A DNA stretch of 64,000 nucleotides from assembly GCF_910592395.1 (NCBI RefSeq), contig NC_088324.1, positions 5,484,953 to 5,548,952 on the forward strand, given 5' to 3'. Under the pieces are notes generated by a model that saw only the letters and a program-made list of their open reading frames with translations, searched no databases and was not told the origin of the DNA. The translations under genes were made by a program, and so were the position numbers. The stretch's first letter is position 1, and every line of letters begins with the position of its first letter. Of the stretch, positions 1 through 10,398 are shown piece after piece. The stretch comes from Lineus longissimus. Its lineage: Eukaryota; Nemertea; Pilidiophora; Heteronemertea; Lineidae.

Positions 1-107
1 GACACCCCTCTACTAAGGACAGCCCTTTTCAGTCACAAGGGTGTCCTTAATAGAGAGGTATCCTGATTGGAGAGGTTATACTGTATTTTTGGGTTTGCGA
101 TACTAAC

Positions 108-188
108 CTGCAGTGCCAACATAGGACATATGCCCTGGCTTCTTCTGTTCTTTATATCTCTCATATTCCTCGGATTCCTTCCTTGCTT
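108..188 (-). CDS. EPSTI1: EPSTI1-like gene, coding exon 3 (gene continues past the left edge)
   Basis: The exon lies between a strong acceptor (pyrimidine tract then CAACAG, AG at 190-189) and a strong donor (GCAG then GTTAGT, GT at 107-106). It is 81 nt and enters with 2 nt, which exactly completes the single base left over from exon 2. The translation is charged and helical: it holds ARKESEEYERYKEQKKPGH and then MSYVGTAG. Vertebrate EPSTI1 (epithelial-stromal interaction protein 1) has at the matching place a short conserved block in which a helical E-x-x-KWKEQN-like stretch is followed by a basic proline-containing turn, and this exon continues exon 2 into that block. The remaining coiled-coil exons would lie to the left of base 1. 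No biochemical role can be read from the sequence. Assignment rests on recalled family similarity plus perfect splice phase. Confidence 0.7.
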
Positions 189-849
189 CTGTTGAACAAA
201 AGATACAATTTTGAAAACATTATGTGCTATATCAGTTCTGGATTTATCGTTTTAACTTCTCCTACCATGACTAACCTCTAGCCTGAAATTCCATGTTTCT
301 ACATCCTTAATTCCCAGGGAATCCATGCTCACTTTCCTTGGACACAGTGGGATAAAATAGAACAAGCTTCGTTCTTACTACAGAAATTTTCCGTATTGAA
401 GGGCAAAACTTAGCAAATCTAAAGGTCTCACAGAATTGAACAGAGTCATTTTTGCCTTTACTTTCAATTTTTCTTATACATTTTTTTTTGCTCTTTATTG
501 TTTTTTTTTGAATTTGTCTTTTTTAAAGGGCCAACTTGGGCATTGTTGGGTTTTTGTACAAAAGTGCCTTCCAGCAGGACTGCAACTTCTCCAAACAGGA
601 TTGATGAAAACTATTTGAACTGCAATACACAATACACTAGAACGGAGTGTAACTTTGGGCCTCCCTGAAATTCGCAAGCCATGCCCAATATGCCTTCCAA
701 CACTGGTGAAAATCGTTATCAGAGAAAGGCATCAGTGTAATAGTACAATACAAGTGGTGGTGCATGGTGGCAAGTCGGCACATTATCCTCCTGGCCAGGT
801 AAATCCCCCGCCCAAGTTGTCCCTTTAAAGAGAACTGGAACCGCTGAGC

Positions 850-965
850 GATTTATTCAACTTTTCGACTTTCACCGCCCGAGAAAGTCAAACTTCCAAC
901 TTCCTATTCGAGTTCAGATTTGTAGCTCCGCCCCCAGTGCCCGAGCATGCGCAGTTCAATTTGTT
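850..965 (+). repeat. Dispersed repeat, inverted copy at about 16040-16150
   Basis: The segment with CCGAGAAAGTCAAACTTCC, AACTTCCTATTC, GTAGCTCCGCC and GCATGCGCAGTTCA recurs in reverse orientation at about 16040-16150 with scattered differences. The second copy overlaps the upstream part of the exon candidate at 15751-16160. The function is unknown. Confidence 0.55.
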
Positions 966-1299
966 ATTATTGAGAATCATGTGAGAATCACGTGAGTCAT
1001 GCGATCTTTCATTCATGAGTTTTCGTAGTAAATTCCATAGTAGTGACGTCACTCAATGATTGACAGCTAGGCGCCATGTTTCATTCATGCCTCGTTCTGA
1101 TCACCCGATACGCGGGAAATGAAAACGAGGTCATACGAACTGGCTTGGCGGTTTCAGTTCCCTTTAAGGTGAAACAGCAATGTTTATTGTTTTTACTGTT
1201 TACTGGCCATTTATCCTGTTTGCAAGACATAGATATACAATCACATGAAATTTGGTTGCAATCCGACTTTGTTTAATTTTTCAAGATCGCGGCCTGACG

Positions 1300-2060
1300 G
1301 CCATATTTGAAGTCCGAGCGGGACAAATTTTTGGGATAGAATAGAGGGTCCCTAGATACATGTCCTCACAAGTTGAGAACCTTCCAGCTCAAATAGAAAC
1401 AAAAGGTGCCACCTATCGGTGATTTAGTGAACATTGGCCTCTGTGGCCTTGAAAAGTAGATCAAATCAAAAACCCGGGTGATATGTCATTCAACCTTACC
1501 CACCATAAAAATTTCGTCACTCTATATACAACCATTAGCTTAAAAGGGAAAAAAACAATTTCCAAGATGGCCGCCTGGAGGCCACAAAGTAGGTCATATC
1601 GCGAAAAACAAGAAAAATAAGTCTGGGCATATTGCCCAAAGCTACCATCACACCAAGTTTTAGCCATCCAGCCCTAAGGGTGACGAAACTTGCTCCGCTA
1701 ACTGACGACGACGGACGCCACGGTATCGTATAAGCTCCCCAGAAGTGAGCTAAAAAGCAACTGGCTGTGGCTCTGATGTAGTATCATCAGAAATATTGAC
1801 AATAATAAATGTCATGGCTCTAGCTATCAGCGTTCATGAAATATGACAAAAAAAGGTTTTCAATGATGGCCACCTGGTGCTCAGAAGGTAGGTCATATGA
1901 CGATGATTTTTTGTGTGTCAAGTCATGTTGTCATACGACATTCATACACCAAGTTTCAACTTTCTAGACTCAACATGAGCAAATGTGCCACCATTGTTGA
2001 CAGACAGACAAAGGACAAGACGTGATGATATAAGCCCACCCAGGTGAGCTGAAATGTTAA
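1300..2060. repeat. Degenerate dispersed repeat blocks (two copies)
   Basis: Two related blocks share phrases such as AAGATGGCCGCCTGG / ATGATGGCCACCTGG, 'aggtcatat', 'caccaagttt' and a terminal part of the form 'gacaga...gataagc.ccc..ggtgagct'. The endings at about 1740-1755 and 2030-2053 match the ending of the array at 4318-4440. No coding potential is seen. Confidence 0.5.
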
Positions 2061-3237
2061 TGGGTGGTTGTTGCGTGTTGCGGTCGATGCAAAACAGTAA
2101 ACTTCTCTGAAATGACACTTTCATTTCAGGCATTCCTATAGACATGGCCCGTTGATAGCGGGTCAAATCACAGAATTTCAGTAACCAACGAAAGAGCCGC
2201 TGGAGTCTTCTAATACCATAAATGTTACGGGTAATGGACAGATGGTGATCCAATGATTCTGAAAATATGAAATTAAGTGGTAAAAAGTTTATTCAAGGTT
2301 GACCAATCCCTTATTTAGTAGTTGAGAACCTTGACGAAAAGCAAGACATTTTCAGGGCTGCATTGAACATTTGAGTAACATCGTTGGTCGTGACCTCTTT
2401 TGGCCCACAACAATGCATTTACTTGGAATCTACATGTGAAAGGTTACGTCAGATAACGTCATGAGTGGGAACCGCTTAGCACATTGATTTGGGAAACATA
2501 ACCATATTTTGTTTATTCAACTACCGATGGTGCTGACGATTATGGGAATTTCTCTGAACAACCTGTATGTCCTTTTATTAGCTTTCTTGGCATGGTGTTC
2601 ATGTACAAATAGTCCGGGACACCAATGAGGTGCCCCACTGGTCCATTGAAAAAGATATGCGCAGTCCAATCTAGGAAATGTTGCACCGCTATCAACTGTC
2701 CACGTCTATAGACTGTGCCCTCTTTTATGCATGATTGATAGGATTCCATCAGGATCAGCTCGTCCAAGGGGAGACTGGCCTCCTTAGCCTTGGCCGGCAA
2801 CTAGTCTAGGAGATGGAAAACTCTGATATAAACCCGGGCAGATGCTGCTCGATCAGCCTTGGCCGGCAAGGCATCTAGGAGAAGGAACACTCCAAAATGA
2901 AACGGCCAGGGGCCATTGTGCTCACCGTAAGTATTTTTAGTAGACAGTTACAGAAAGTGCTACAGTATGACAATGGTGAATATATTTTTAACTTTGACCT
3001 CAGTGACCCTGACAGGTAGGTCAAATAACAAACCAGGGTGATATGTGATGTAGACACATCCACCTGACCATAACAATTTCATCACTCGTTACACTACAGC
3101 AATCGGCAAAAAACGATTTCCAAGATGGCCGCCAAATTAAATCTTTGGCACCAAATGAATAAAAAAATGAAGAAAATGTAAGATAGAACTCAGAAAAGAA
3201 AAAAGGAAAAGATGAAAAATAAAAATATTTTTGGCTG

Positions 3238-3276
3238 TCCTTGACCGGGGTTTGAACTCACGACCTTTTGATTGCC
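3238..3276 (-). repeat. tRNA-derived SINE remnant (B-box side)
   Basis: The reverse strand reads GGTCGTGAGTTCAAACCCC, a good match to the RNA polymerase III B box (GGTTCRANYCC type) with its T-stem. No intact A-box half or cloverleaf is present, so this is a SINE remnant and not a tRNA gene. Confidence 0.45.
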
Positions 3277-4332
3277 ACAATACGAGGAAAAACCCACAAA
3301 ACATGCAATTTCGGCCATATTTGAATTCTGATCTGGCTGAAACTTGGCATACAAATAGTGGCTTCTTAGATGCATCATTACACAAAATTAAAACTCTTTA
3401 CATTGAACAACGACAAAACGTACCAAGAACGGTAAAGTTTTCAACTTTGACCTCTGTGAACTTGAAAGGTGGGTCAAATCAAAAACCTGTAAGATATGTG
3501 ATGTATCCTTGCTGGGAGTACCTTCCATGAAACTTTTATCAAAAACAAATCAGTAATAAGCGAGAAATCACACTTTTTGAGTTTTGAGTTTGGGCCCCCT
3601 GGTGGCCAAGTCAATAATCAGAACGAACCAAAATTCAGTGTAAAAGGTCAACTGACCTAGGGGGTCATTTGTTCAAAGTTTCAAGTTCATTACTGTTGCG
3701 GTTGAGAAACGTGCCATAGTTACACTCAAACGGCCAATTTACGCCATTTGACCTCTGCGACCTTAAAAAGTACGTCAAATCCGAAAAATCGTGCAACATC
3801 TGAGGTAACCTTGCTAGGGGTCCCTGCCATAAAAATTTCATCAAAAACAATTTGCTAATAAACAGGCTATTGCACTTCTTACTTTTTCAGTTTTGGCCCC
3901 CTGGTGGCAAAGTCAAGAATCAGATCAGGCTGAAATTCAGCACCAGAGGTTATCTGATATAGGGGGTTATATGTACCAAGTTTCAAGTTCATAGCTTTGG
4001 TGGTTGAGAAACGTGCCATAGTTACACTCAAACGGCCAATTCACGCCATTTGACCTCTGCGACCTTGAAAAGTAGATCAAATTAAAAACCCGTAAGATGT
4101 ATGATGTATCCTTGCTATGAGTACTTACCACAAAAGTTTTATCGAAAACAAGTCACTAATAAGCGAGATATCACACTTTTTAGATATCCACATTTGGCCC
4201 CCTGGTGGCCAAGTAGAGAATCAGATCGGACAGAAATTTAGTGTCACGGGTCATCTGACCTAGGGGGTCATGTGTACAAAGTTTTAAGTTCATAGGCCTA
4301 GCGGTTAAAAAACGTGCCACTGTTTTTGAACT

Positions 4333-4400
4333 AGGATACGACGGACAACGACGACGATGACGACGACGACGACGACGACGGACGACGACGGACGACGGAC
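4333..4400. repeat. GAC/GACG microsatellite
   Basis: Simple repeat of GAC, GACG and GGAC units at the end of the dispersed repeat array. Confidence 0.85.
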
Positions 4401-4743
4401 ACTGCGGTGTTGTATAGACTCCCCTACGGTGAGCCAAAAACAAACCCGGGGAGATGTCACTCATTAGCCTTGGCAGGCAAGAATCTAAAGCGGACAGGTG
4501 GAGCCCGAGAGCCCTGACAGGATCAGCTCGTCTGAGCATGCCACTTGAAAATATTGAGGGTTGTTGAAGGCGCGAGAAGAAACTTAAGGTGGCGCTCCAA
4601 TCAGTAGAAAACATTTGGCCAGATTTCTTGTCTGTGGGCTTTGTGCAGAGGGCAGTCTGGTTTACAACATCGTCCCCATGGTTACCTAGAGCCAAGAGCA
4701 TGAATTAGGTTTGTCAAGCTGCAATGACGGAGCGTTTACTTAC

Positions 4744-4802
4744 GAGCTTCCACTTGACGTTTTCTTGTTTCATCCGGTGGCATCACTGAATAGCCTCCAC
4801 GG
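4744..4802 (-). CDS. EPSTI1: EPSTI1-like gene, coding exon 2
   Basis: This 59-nt exon has the acceptor CTCCCATTTTTAG (AG at 4804-4803) and the donor CTC then GTAAGTA (GT at 4743-4742). It enters with 1 nt, completing the 2 nt left by exon 1, and leaves with 1 nt, which exon 3 completes. It encodes RGGYSVMPPDETRKRQVEA. The G-Y-S/T-x-x-x-P start followed by a basic helix is the conserved N-terminal feature of EPSTI1 proteins as I recall them. It was too short to stand out as an ORF and was found by matching splice sites and phase. The intron downstream (189-4743) is 4.5 kb of repeats. Confidence 0.72.
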
Positions 4803-5994
4803 CTAAAAATGGGAGACGATATAGTACAGCATTAGAACTATACAAAGGGATACGCTGTTAGTAAATACTGGTGGTCCAGGAAAATAGAAATGCAGTTATA
4901 CACAATGCCACAGTGCACTCATTTATTATCAAGACAAGAATTCACAAAGACTAAGAATACAGCAACGTAACTAGCAAAGTTCCAATTTTTGACAATAGGG
5001 GGCTTTTGCAAGATAATTCGACTTCTATTCAATGACTATCATTACTATTGGCTGGTTGTTGCTTGATTTTTGTCAAAAAATACATGCCTCAAATTGTGTA
5101 ACCTGTTTAGTAGCGATTATTCATTGTTATTAGGCTAATTTAATAAGGAAATGGTATTTTAACAAGGTTCTAAAACCCTCTTAGACAAAGAATGCCCATC
5201 ATCACGCCATTGCACGGGAAATAAAATCATCAGTTTTGTCTAGACGAAATGCTTTGTATCTCCTATATTTTTAGAAGTTCAGAGCTTAATATAACAATAA
5301 GTTATCATCTTGGTAATATCTTAACAATGAATCAATAGTATCTGAGCTCAGGAAACTTTTACCCAACCTTTTGAGAAAAAACTTGAGTGCTTTTAATTTC
5401 TGAAGTTCCAAATTCTTAGTGTCTGAGTTCAGGAATCTTTTACACACCCTTTTGTGAAAAAAACGTGAGTTTTTTTAATTTCTGAAGTTTCATATTCTTA
5501 GTCTTTATGAATTCTTGTTATTATATGTATACAAATTTGCTGAAACCTGGTATCTAGACTATGTTAAATTGTTATGTATTTGGATTTATTTGTACGACGG
5601 CATCGTTGACATTCTCTTCATATTCAGTAGGCCTACACGGCCATTCACGCACCATCATGACCATTATGTTTATTCAATATCTGCCCTTGCTGGCTTAGGT
5701 GAAAGGACCCCTACAAGTCACGTTTCATGGGGATGGATGTTATCAAGACTGCCCTGATCGGCTAATGACCCTTTGGGCAATTCCCAAATACAGAAACTAA
5801 GTTAATGGCTTCACTGTATCTTTTCTCCTGCCAACTTAAAAAAAAAGAGGTAAACATTCTGCGGCGATGCCTTGGCGGGGAAACTAGACAGTTCACGGAG
5901 ATGATCACAAAAGTAAAGTGCCTTTTCTTTACGGGAAGGCCTTACTTTCGTCTTGGCCAAAGGCAAGAATGAAAGGCGAAGGCTGTAAACTTAC

Positions 5995-6443
5995 TATTCC
6001 AGTCTACGCTCAGCAACTGGCTGAGATCCTAGCCCTCGGTCCTGATCTTCCAAACCCAATCCACTTCGCTGTGCAGAAAACCCAGGGCGAAGGTCTTGAG
6101 TTTGACGACGATCACATGGTCTCCGAGTCGGACTCTGTCCATACAAAGACTGTTGCTGGCCACTTGAACTAGCATATGCACCCCTGGTACCATTACCGTA
6201 AGCACTACCTGAATACCCTGGACCACTCATTCTCCTGCTCTGGCTGCTGTTCTGATATGTCCGTGTTTTAGGCTGGGAAGGAGTCCCCCTGTGACTGTTA
6301 ATACCAGCACCTGTTGTGCGACCAGGACAAGAAAATGCAGGACCCGGTTTCGATTTTCTGCTGATGTCAGGATTTTTCGGGACAGGTTTATTACCGCCTG
6401 GCTGCCGTGAAACTGCGGGTTTACTAGTGTAAACTCTGCTCAT
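5995..6443 (-). CDS. EPSTI1: EPSTI1-like gene, first coding exon (disordered N-terminus)
   Basis: An ATG at 6443-6441 opens a 149-codon frame rich in Ser, Gly, Gln, Arg and Pro (starts MSRVYTSKPAVSRQPGG), typical of an intrinsically disordered N-terminal region. The frame appears to stop at a TAG, but that TAG overlaps a perfect GTAAGT donor (GT at 5994-5993), so the exon should end at 5995 with 2 nt of a Tyr codon. That phase fits exon 2 exactly. The family name comes from exons 2 and 3; this segment itself is not conserved enough to recognise. Transcription is from right to left, and I saw no convincing TATA box upstream (6444-6600). The opposite-strand frames here are shadows. Confidence 0.65.
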
Positions 6444-7298
6444 TGTGTATTAACAGGTTGGCTAATAATAGATTAAAACAATATCATCTGTACTTCCCCA
6501 TACTTCGGGGAAAACCGCGTTTCTTTGCACTGTTTTGATTCAGTGAATCGCATCTCGGCATTGTTTGGAAAATACCCAGGTGGGAATTCCCTAGTTTTGA
6601 AATGACGTCATTAGGTACGGTGAAGGCCACGTACCTGTAATAAAGTTTTAAGCCATTTTCCAGTTAAATAGGCAATATCCATCAGCTCATAACTTTTTCC
6701 CAGGCGTAATCTGGGAGGAACGCTTTCACAGGCAAATAGACCTATCCTAGCCTGTCAAACCATGAAATTTTCGTTGTACGTTATGCATGATAAATTCAAG
6801 GTTTGGGGGTCTGAACATAGGGGTGCTTTTTTTTCAATCATTTTCACCGTTGACTTTTTGGAGTGTATGGTTCCAACATATTCACATGAACCTTTAAGAT
6901 TGTGTAGTAATCTCAAAATGTCAAAAAGTTTAGCCCCACATATCATACTAAATTCTAAAAATATTTAAAAATGATAAGACCCTTATCCACTATTTTCGTG
7001 TACAACCTCGACCTGACCTTTAATTACAAGTGCGTGACCTAAAGGTCTCACCAGCCAGTGCGGTGGACTCCTTCGAGCTTATACGTGTGCTCTTGGTGTG
7101 ATGCATTGGCCTAGAATGTCCTGATGTTGATCCAGTAACCATATCTAAGCCGCCATATATAATTTACCTTTGATTTTACTTTTATCATAGTAGCTTTTAC
7201 ATTTTGGTAGGTCTTGGCATACGTGTAGGCCTACAGGGCTTAGCCAACATGAAGTCAAAATAATAAAGCGGCAATAATTCGGGTTTGTGCCATATGAA
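6444..7298. other. Intergenic, upstream of the EPSTI1-like gene
   Basis: About 850 bases that should contain the promoter of the minus-strand EPSTI1-like gene. I see no TATA box or other motif I can defend. No gene is supported here. Confidence 0.4.
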
Positions 7299-7872
7299 CT
7301 ACAGAGTGGCTCAGTAAAAATGTTGCACTTACAAAATGGTTAATATCTTTTATCATTATTGGCATTTTATCCCCTCAATAGATGTATGTATGTACTTGAA
7401 GAGCAAGCTCTCTCGATTAATTTGACACCAACAGAATCATAATCCTTCCATGGTTGACTGCACAGGACAGATTTTATGGACTCGTGTGAAATCTCACTTG
7501 CGCCAACTTCTCAGTGGTTAAACAGGACAAAGAGGAAGCATTCCCAAGAATTAATTTTATTCACAGTTAAACACAAACAGGAAAATTACAAGATGAATCT
7601 GTTAAATGTCAGTCTTCAACTGTGAATAAAATTTATTCCTCTTTGTCCTTTGCCCTGTTCAATCACTGAAAGGTTGGCAAAGCAAATTTCACATGAGTCA
7701 ATACAATCTGTCCTGTGCAGTCAACCATGGAAGGATTTTGAATCTGCTGGTGTCAAATTAATCAAGAGAGCTTGCTCTTTAAGTACATGTATATGTTTGA
7801 GGGTGAATGCCGAAATTATAATAGATAATAACCATTTTGTAAGTGTAACATTTTTATCGAGCCACTCTGTAG
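7299..7872. mobile_element. Hairpin (foldback MITE-like) element
   Basis: Two imperfect inverted arms of about 265 bp (7299-7569 and 7617-7872) flank a loop of about 50 bp. They start at CTACAGAGTGGCTC and end at GAGCCACTCTGTAG, and match through 'cactt acaaaatggtta', 'agagcaagctctct', GTTGACTGCACAGGACAGA and the central 'ttcacagtt / aactgtgaa'. There is no transposase, so it is non-autonomous. I could not fix a target duplication. Confidence 0.75.
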
Positions 7873-7974
7873 TCCTGTTGCCAAGACTACCTGAGACCAG
7901 ATTGAACCTACGAGGTCCGTCGCGTGCCAACTCGCCGCACGGGTATTGCATGTATGATATACATTAATATATGT

Positions 7975-8016
7975 CTAACCCTTACCCTAACCCTAAACCT
8001 AACCCTAACCCTAATC
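7975..8016. repeat. Interstitial telomere-type repeat (CCCTAA)n
   Basis: About six consecutive copies of CCCTAA with small variants (CCCTTA, CCTAAA). This is the metazoan telomeric hexamer, here internal. Confidence 0.85.
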
Positions 8017-8065
8017 CAGCAACCTGATTGGCTCCCACGATTTGGCACTGGACACTAGTGTTCCT

Positions 8066-8236
8066 AGTCACATCCTATTCTACATAAGTAGTTTCCATCA
8101 ACAAATTGCACAAAAAATAAAAAAAATAAAAATCTGACTGAATCATTGCGCTTTTCCGATTTGACCCGAGTTAGCTCTCCACGCATCGAATCTTTTCACG
8201 TGGAAAGATACACTAGTGATGCGTTTCCTGGCGCTA
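8066..8236. repeat. Left arm of a 4.1-kb inverted repeat
   Basis: Reverse-complement match to 12016-12216. Shared landmarks are ATCCTATTCTAC, CAACAAATTGCACAAA, 'gcgcttttccgat', TTTGACCCGAGTTAG, 'cacgtggaaag' and 'gcgtttcctgg'. The arms enclose the Penelope-like fragment and the Harbinger-like element. Confidence 0.7.
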
Positions 8237-8294
8237 GAGTCGACACCTTGACGTCATGGTACTGATATCGACTTCACTGACCTGATGGCGCTAG

Positions 8295-8808
8295 ACGCAA
8301 GGACCCAACGTGCCGCGAGCGGCAAAATAGCGAAGCTGGCGAAACATTTATAACGGGTCACCGTGGCCTTGTAATGGACTTATAGCGCGATTGTGGGGTT
8401 GTAACTATTTTGCTGTATATTGTCACGAGGAAAGAAAAGCACGCAACCTAACGCCGACCTATTTATGTAAAGTGATAATTAGAAGGTATATAGTTCAGGA
8501 AATGTTAATAAATAATCATTCCATATCGTCTTTTTAAACATTTTTAATTGTAAAAAATATATACCTACCTCACAGAGTCTCTGCAAGGGTCATTTTTTTC
8601 ACAGTACTCGCGCGCAGCCAGAAGTTCTTTACTTATTAGTCCGGCGCATGTCAGACTTTCTTTGTACGAGACGTTTTCCAGCACGATGTATGTGGACAGA
8701 AGCAACACTGCGCAAGATTACCTCGAGCAGGGGTAAATAATAGATTATGCTAATGAGCATACCTTCCTAATTGAGTTTTCCCAGAATGGTCCATATCGCG
8801 CGAAGCTC
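8295..8808 (+). repeat. Dispersed repeat, copy 1 (deletion derivative)
   Basis: About 510 bp that match 24761-25268 in the same orientation, from 'acgcaagg.cccaacg.gccgcg' through TTTATAACGGGTCACCGT, 'ggaaagaaaagca', 'gtaaaaaatata' and 'atgctaatgagca' to ATCGCGCGAAGCTC. In this copy the segment runs almost straight into the 8826-8945 segment. The second locus has 2 kb between the two parts. Confidence 0.75.
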
Positions 8809-8825
8809 GGGATGGCATGGTTGTC

Positions 8826-8945
8826 TGTTGACTGTATGCCAGTCTCTCTTTAAGCACAGTCAACAGACACCCCTATACCCCCCCCCGCCCATACTCAGAA
8901 ACCACAAACGCCCATTCCTTCCCGCTACCTTAATACATCTGTATA
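8826..8945 (+). repeat. Dispersed repeat with short hairpin, matches 27326-27418
   Basis: It contains a degenerate hairpin (TGTTGACTGT ... ACAGTCAACA) and then 'actcagaaaccacaaacgccca...ctaccttaatac', shared with 27326-27418. Confidence 0.7.
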
Positions 8946-9136
8946 ACCCCGCAACTGCGACGATGAATGGAACGTTGCGTCTTTATTGCGGGGTGACGTG
9001 AACTCGGATCTCGGCGTGCACTCACGTAGCGGGAAAGGTCTTTCGCGCCAGGACTTACGCGTACTGAAAATAACGAATAACGCGTTTTTCTACTATCTGA
9101 GAGCTAGTAAAGGCGTTCAGCTGCTATGCTTGTTTG

Positions 9137-9168
9137 ATATAGTATGTAGATTCGTTTATCAATAGCGT
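9137..9168. repeat. 32-bp inverted repeat flanking a Penelope-like fragment (left)
   Basis: Perfect reverse complement of 10132-10163; the core is TAGTATGTAGATTCGTTTAT. The pair brackets the Penelope-like fragment. Confidence 0.75.
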
Positions 9169-9228
9169 TCGAAAAATGAGGAATAAAATGTAGTTCTTCA
9201 AATTTTCGTCAGCGACTGTCTGACATGT

Positions 9229-10105
9229 TCACGGATGTGAGACCCAACCTCCAAATGAGGCAGGGTCAAGGCCTAGAATGCGGCGGGATGATGCCCGCGT
9301 CCTAACTCCGTCCGTAGTTGCGGCAGATAATATGTCCGGAAGTTGGTATCCATCGGTACGATTAAGTTTGGCTCCCTTTGTTCTGTTGTGGATCGCCTCC
9401 TTAACCTTTCTGTGCGCGTTGCGCGGCTCATGATCAATTATCACTATATTGTCAATGAGGGGGCCCTACACACAATTTTGTCCCATTTGGACTTTGTGGG
9501 GGCTAAAGGCCGATTTCATAGCATTACAGTCAAGTGACTTCTGATGCTCCTCAGTCCGTTGACCCAGCGAGCGTTCGGTCTCTCCCACATTCTCCTCGCC
9601 ACACGTTGCGCACTTTTGAGAGTAGATTACGCCACATTTTTCATTGTTGTTGAGGAGGTCTTTCGGACGAACAAGCGCGTTGCTTAATGTTACGTGACTT
9701 ACAGTAGAGGCATGTTATGTTTCGCGTACACACCTTTCAGTCTATCCGTAGTGCCCTGTATGTAAGGCAACACAACAAACCCAGCGGGATTTTGGGTCTG
9801 TCATAGGGTTCTTTACTTTGGCGCTTCTTGCTGCGACCCGGGAGCTCACCCTCCTTAAGAGCCCACTCCGGACAGCCACAGGTCTTAAAAGCGTCCCTGA
9901 TCCTTGGCTTCTCCGCGTTTCTGAGTTGCTCTTTTTCATTGAGGGTGTCAGCCCGAAGCATGAGAGTTTTCACAATGCCTTTCTGATGCACATGGTGATT
10001 TGAAGACCATTGCAAGTAGTGGTCAGAATGTGTCGGTTTCTTATAGACATCGGTGGTAATCCCCTCTTGTTCTCTACACATCTGCACGTCCAACGTAGGG
10101 AGCAC
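9229..10105 (-). mobile_element. Penelope-like element fragment: RT C-terminus plus GIY-YIG endonuclease, frameshifted
   Basis: Reading leftwards: 10105-9737 encodes the end of the reverse transcriptase domain, with the LDV and VYKKPTHSDHYLQW signatures that follow the palm in Penelope-like elements. About 9690-9545 encodes the linker LVRPKD and a GIY-YIG-type core with GVIYSQKCATC and VGETERSLGQR. 9444-9229 encodes the C-terminal tail with IIDHEPRNAH and KLNRTDGYQLPDIL. Penelope-like elements have this RT then GIY-YIG order. The parts are in different frames and the RT fingers and palm are missing, so the copy is 5'-truncated and dead. Confidence 0.82.
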
Positions 10106-10131
10106 ACCATTCTGCTCCTTTTCGATAGTGA

Positions 10132-10163
10132 TTCGCTATTGATAAACGAATCTACATACTATA
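10132..10163. repeat. 32-bp inverted repeat flanking a Penelope-like fragment (right)
   Basis: Perfect reverse complement of 9137-9168. Confidence 0.75.
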
Positions 10164-10164
10164 T

Positions 10165-10398
10165 CTAAGAGCTGAAACAAAATTGGAAAAGCATCAAGCA
10201 CGTTCAGAAAAATAGTTTACTAATGAACCAGCAGAGAAAACGCCCGTTCCTTTAAATTATTGGCTTCAATTTTCGAAAGAGCTATTCTTAAAGAAATGAG
10301 CTGCTTTTTATTGCAGTATGCTTGTTCTTCATCAGGTTTATCAGTTAACTATTTTCTAAACGTATTTGATGCTTTTCCAATTTTGTTTCAGCTCTTAA
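10165..10398. repeat. Imperfect inverted repeat beside the Penelope-like fragment
   Basis: 10165-10225 (AAGAGCTGAAACAAAATTGG onwards) and 10340-10398 are reverse complements with a few changes, separated by about 115 bp. Penelope-like elements often carry terminal repeats in complex orientations; this may be part of that structure. Confidence 0.55.

Larger units (their letters stand above)
2930..4440. repeat. Diverged tandem-like array of a roughly 300-bp repeat
   Basis: At least three successive units repeat the same order of phrases: TTGACCTCTGCGACCTTGAA, 'gatgtatccttgct', 'aagtttt/attt-catcaaaaacaa', 'cactaataa(g/a)cgaga', 'ttttggccccctggtggc(c/a)aagt' and 'tcatctgacctagggggtca'. Unit starts are near 3440, 3740 and 4040. 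A further partial copy lies at about 15160-15275. The array ends in a GAC-rich microsatellite and a 'ctcccctacggtgagcc' tail. Confidence 0.65.
189..4743 (-). other. Repeat-filled intron 2 of the EPSTI1-like gene
   Basis: This is the intron implied by the phase-matched exons at 4744-4802 and 108-188. It contains no exon that is needed to keep phase. It holds dispersed repeats (described separately), a tRNA-like SINE remnant and a GAC-rich microsatellite. Two open minus-strand segments (1942-2253 and 2540-2800) look mildly protein-like. The first has a good acceptor at its upstream edge (TTTCATATTTTCAG) but no convincing donor. Neither is needed to make a continuous EPSTI1-type reading, so they are left out. 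Confidence 0.5.

Noticed and set aside
1942-2253. Minus-strand ORF of 103 codons with a good acceptor at its upstream edge
   Set aside because: It runs into a dispersed repeat, has no convincing donor, and is not needed in the EPSTI1-like reading, where exons 2 and 3 join in phase directly.
2540-2800. Minus-strand ORF of 86 codons with ordinary-looking protein sequence
   Set aside because: No good acceptor, only a weak internal donor, and its upstream part lies in the GCCTTGGCCGGCAA repeat. It stays possible as a relic but is not supported.
4180-4701. Minus-strand ORF of 173 codons
   Set aside because: Most of it translates the GAC microsatellite and the end of the dispersed repeat array.
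10240-10345. CTGATGA-like core on the minus strand near the Penelope-like fragment, considered as a hammerhead ribozyme
   Set aside because: Penelope-like elements can carry hammerheads, but the required GAAA core and pairing stems are not found here.
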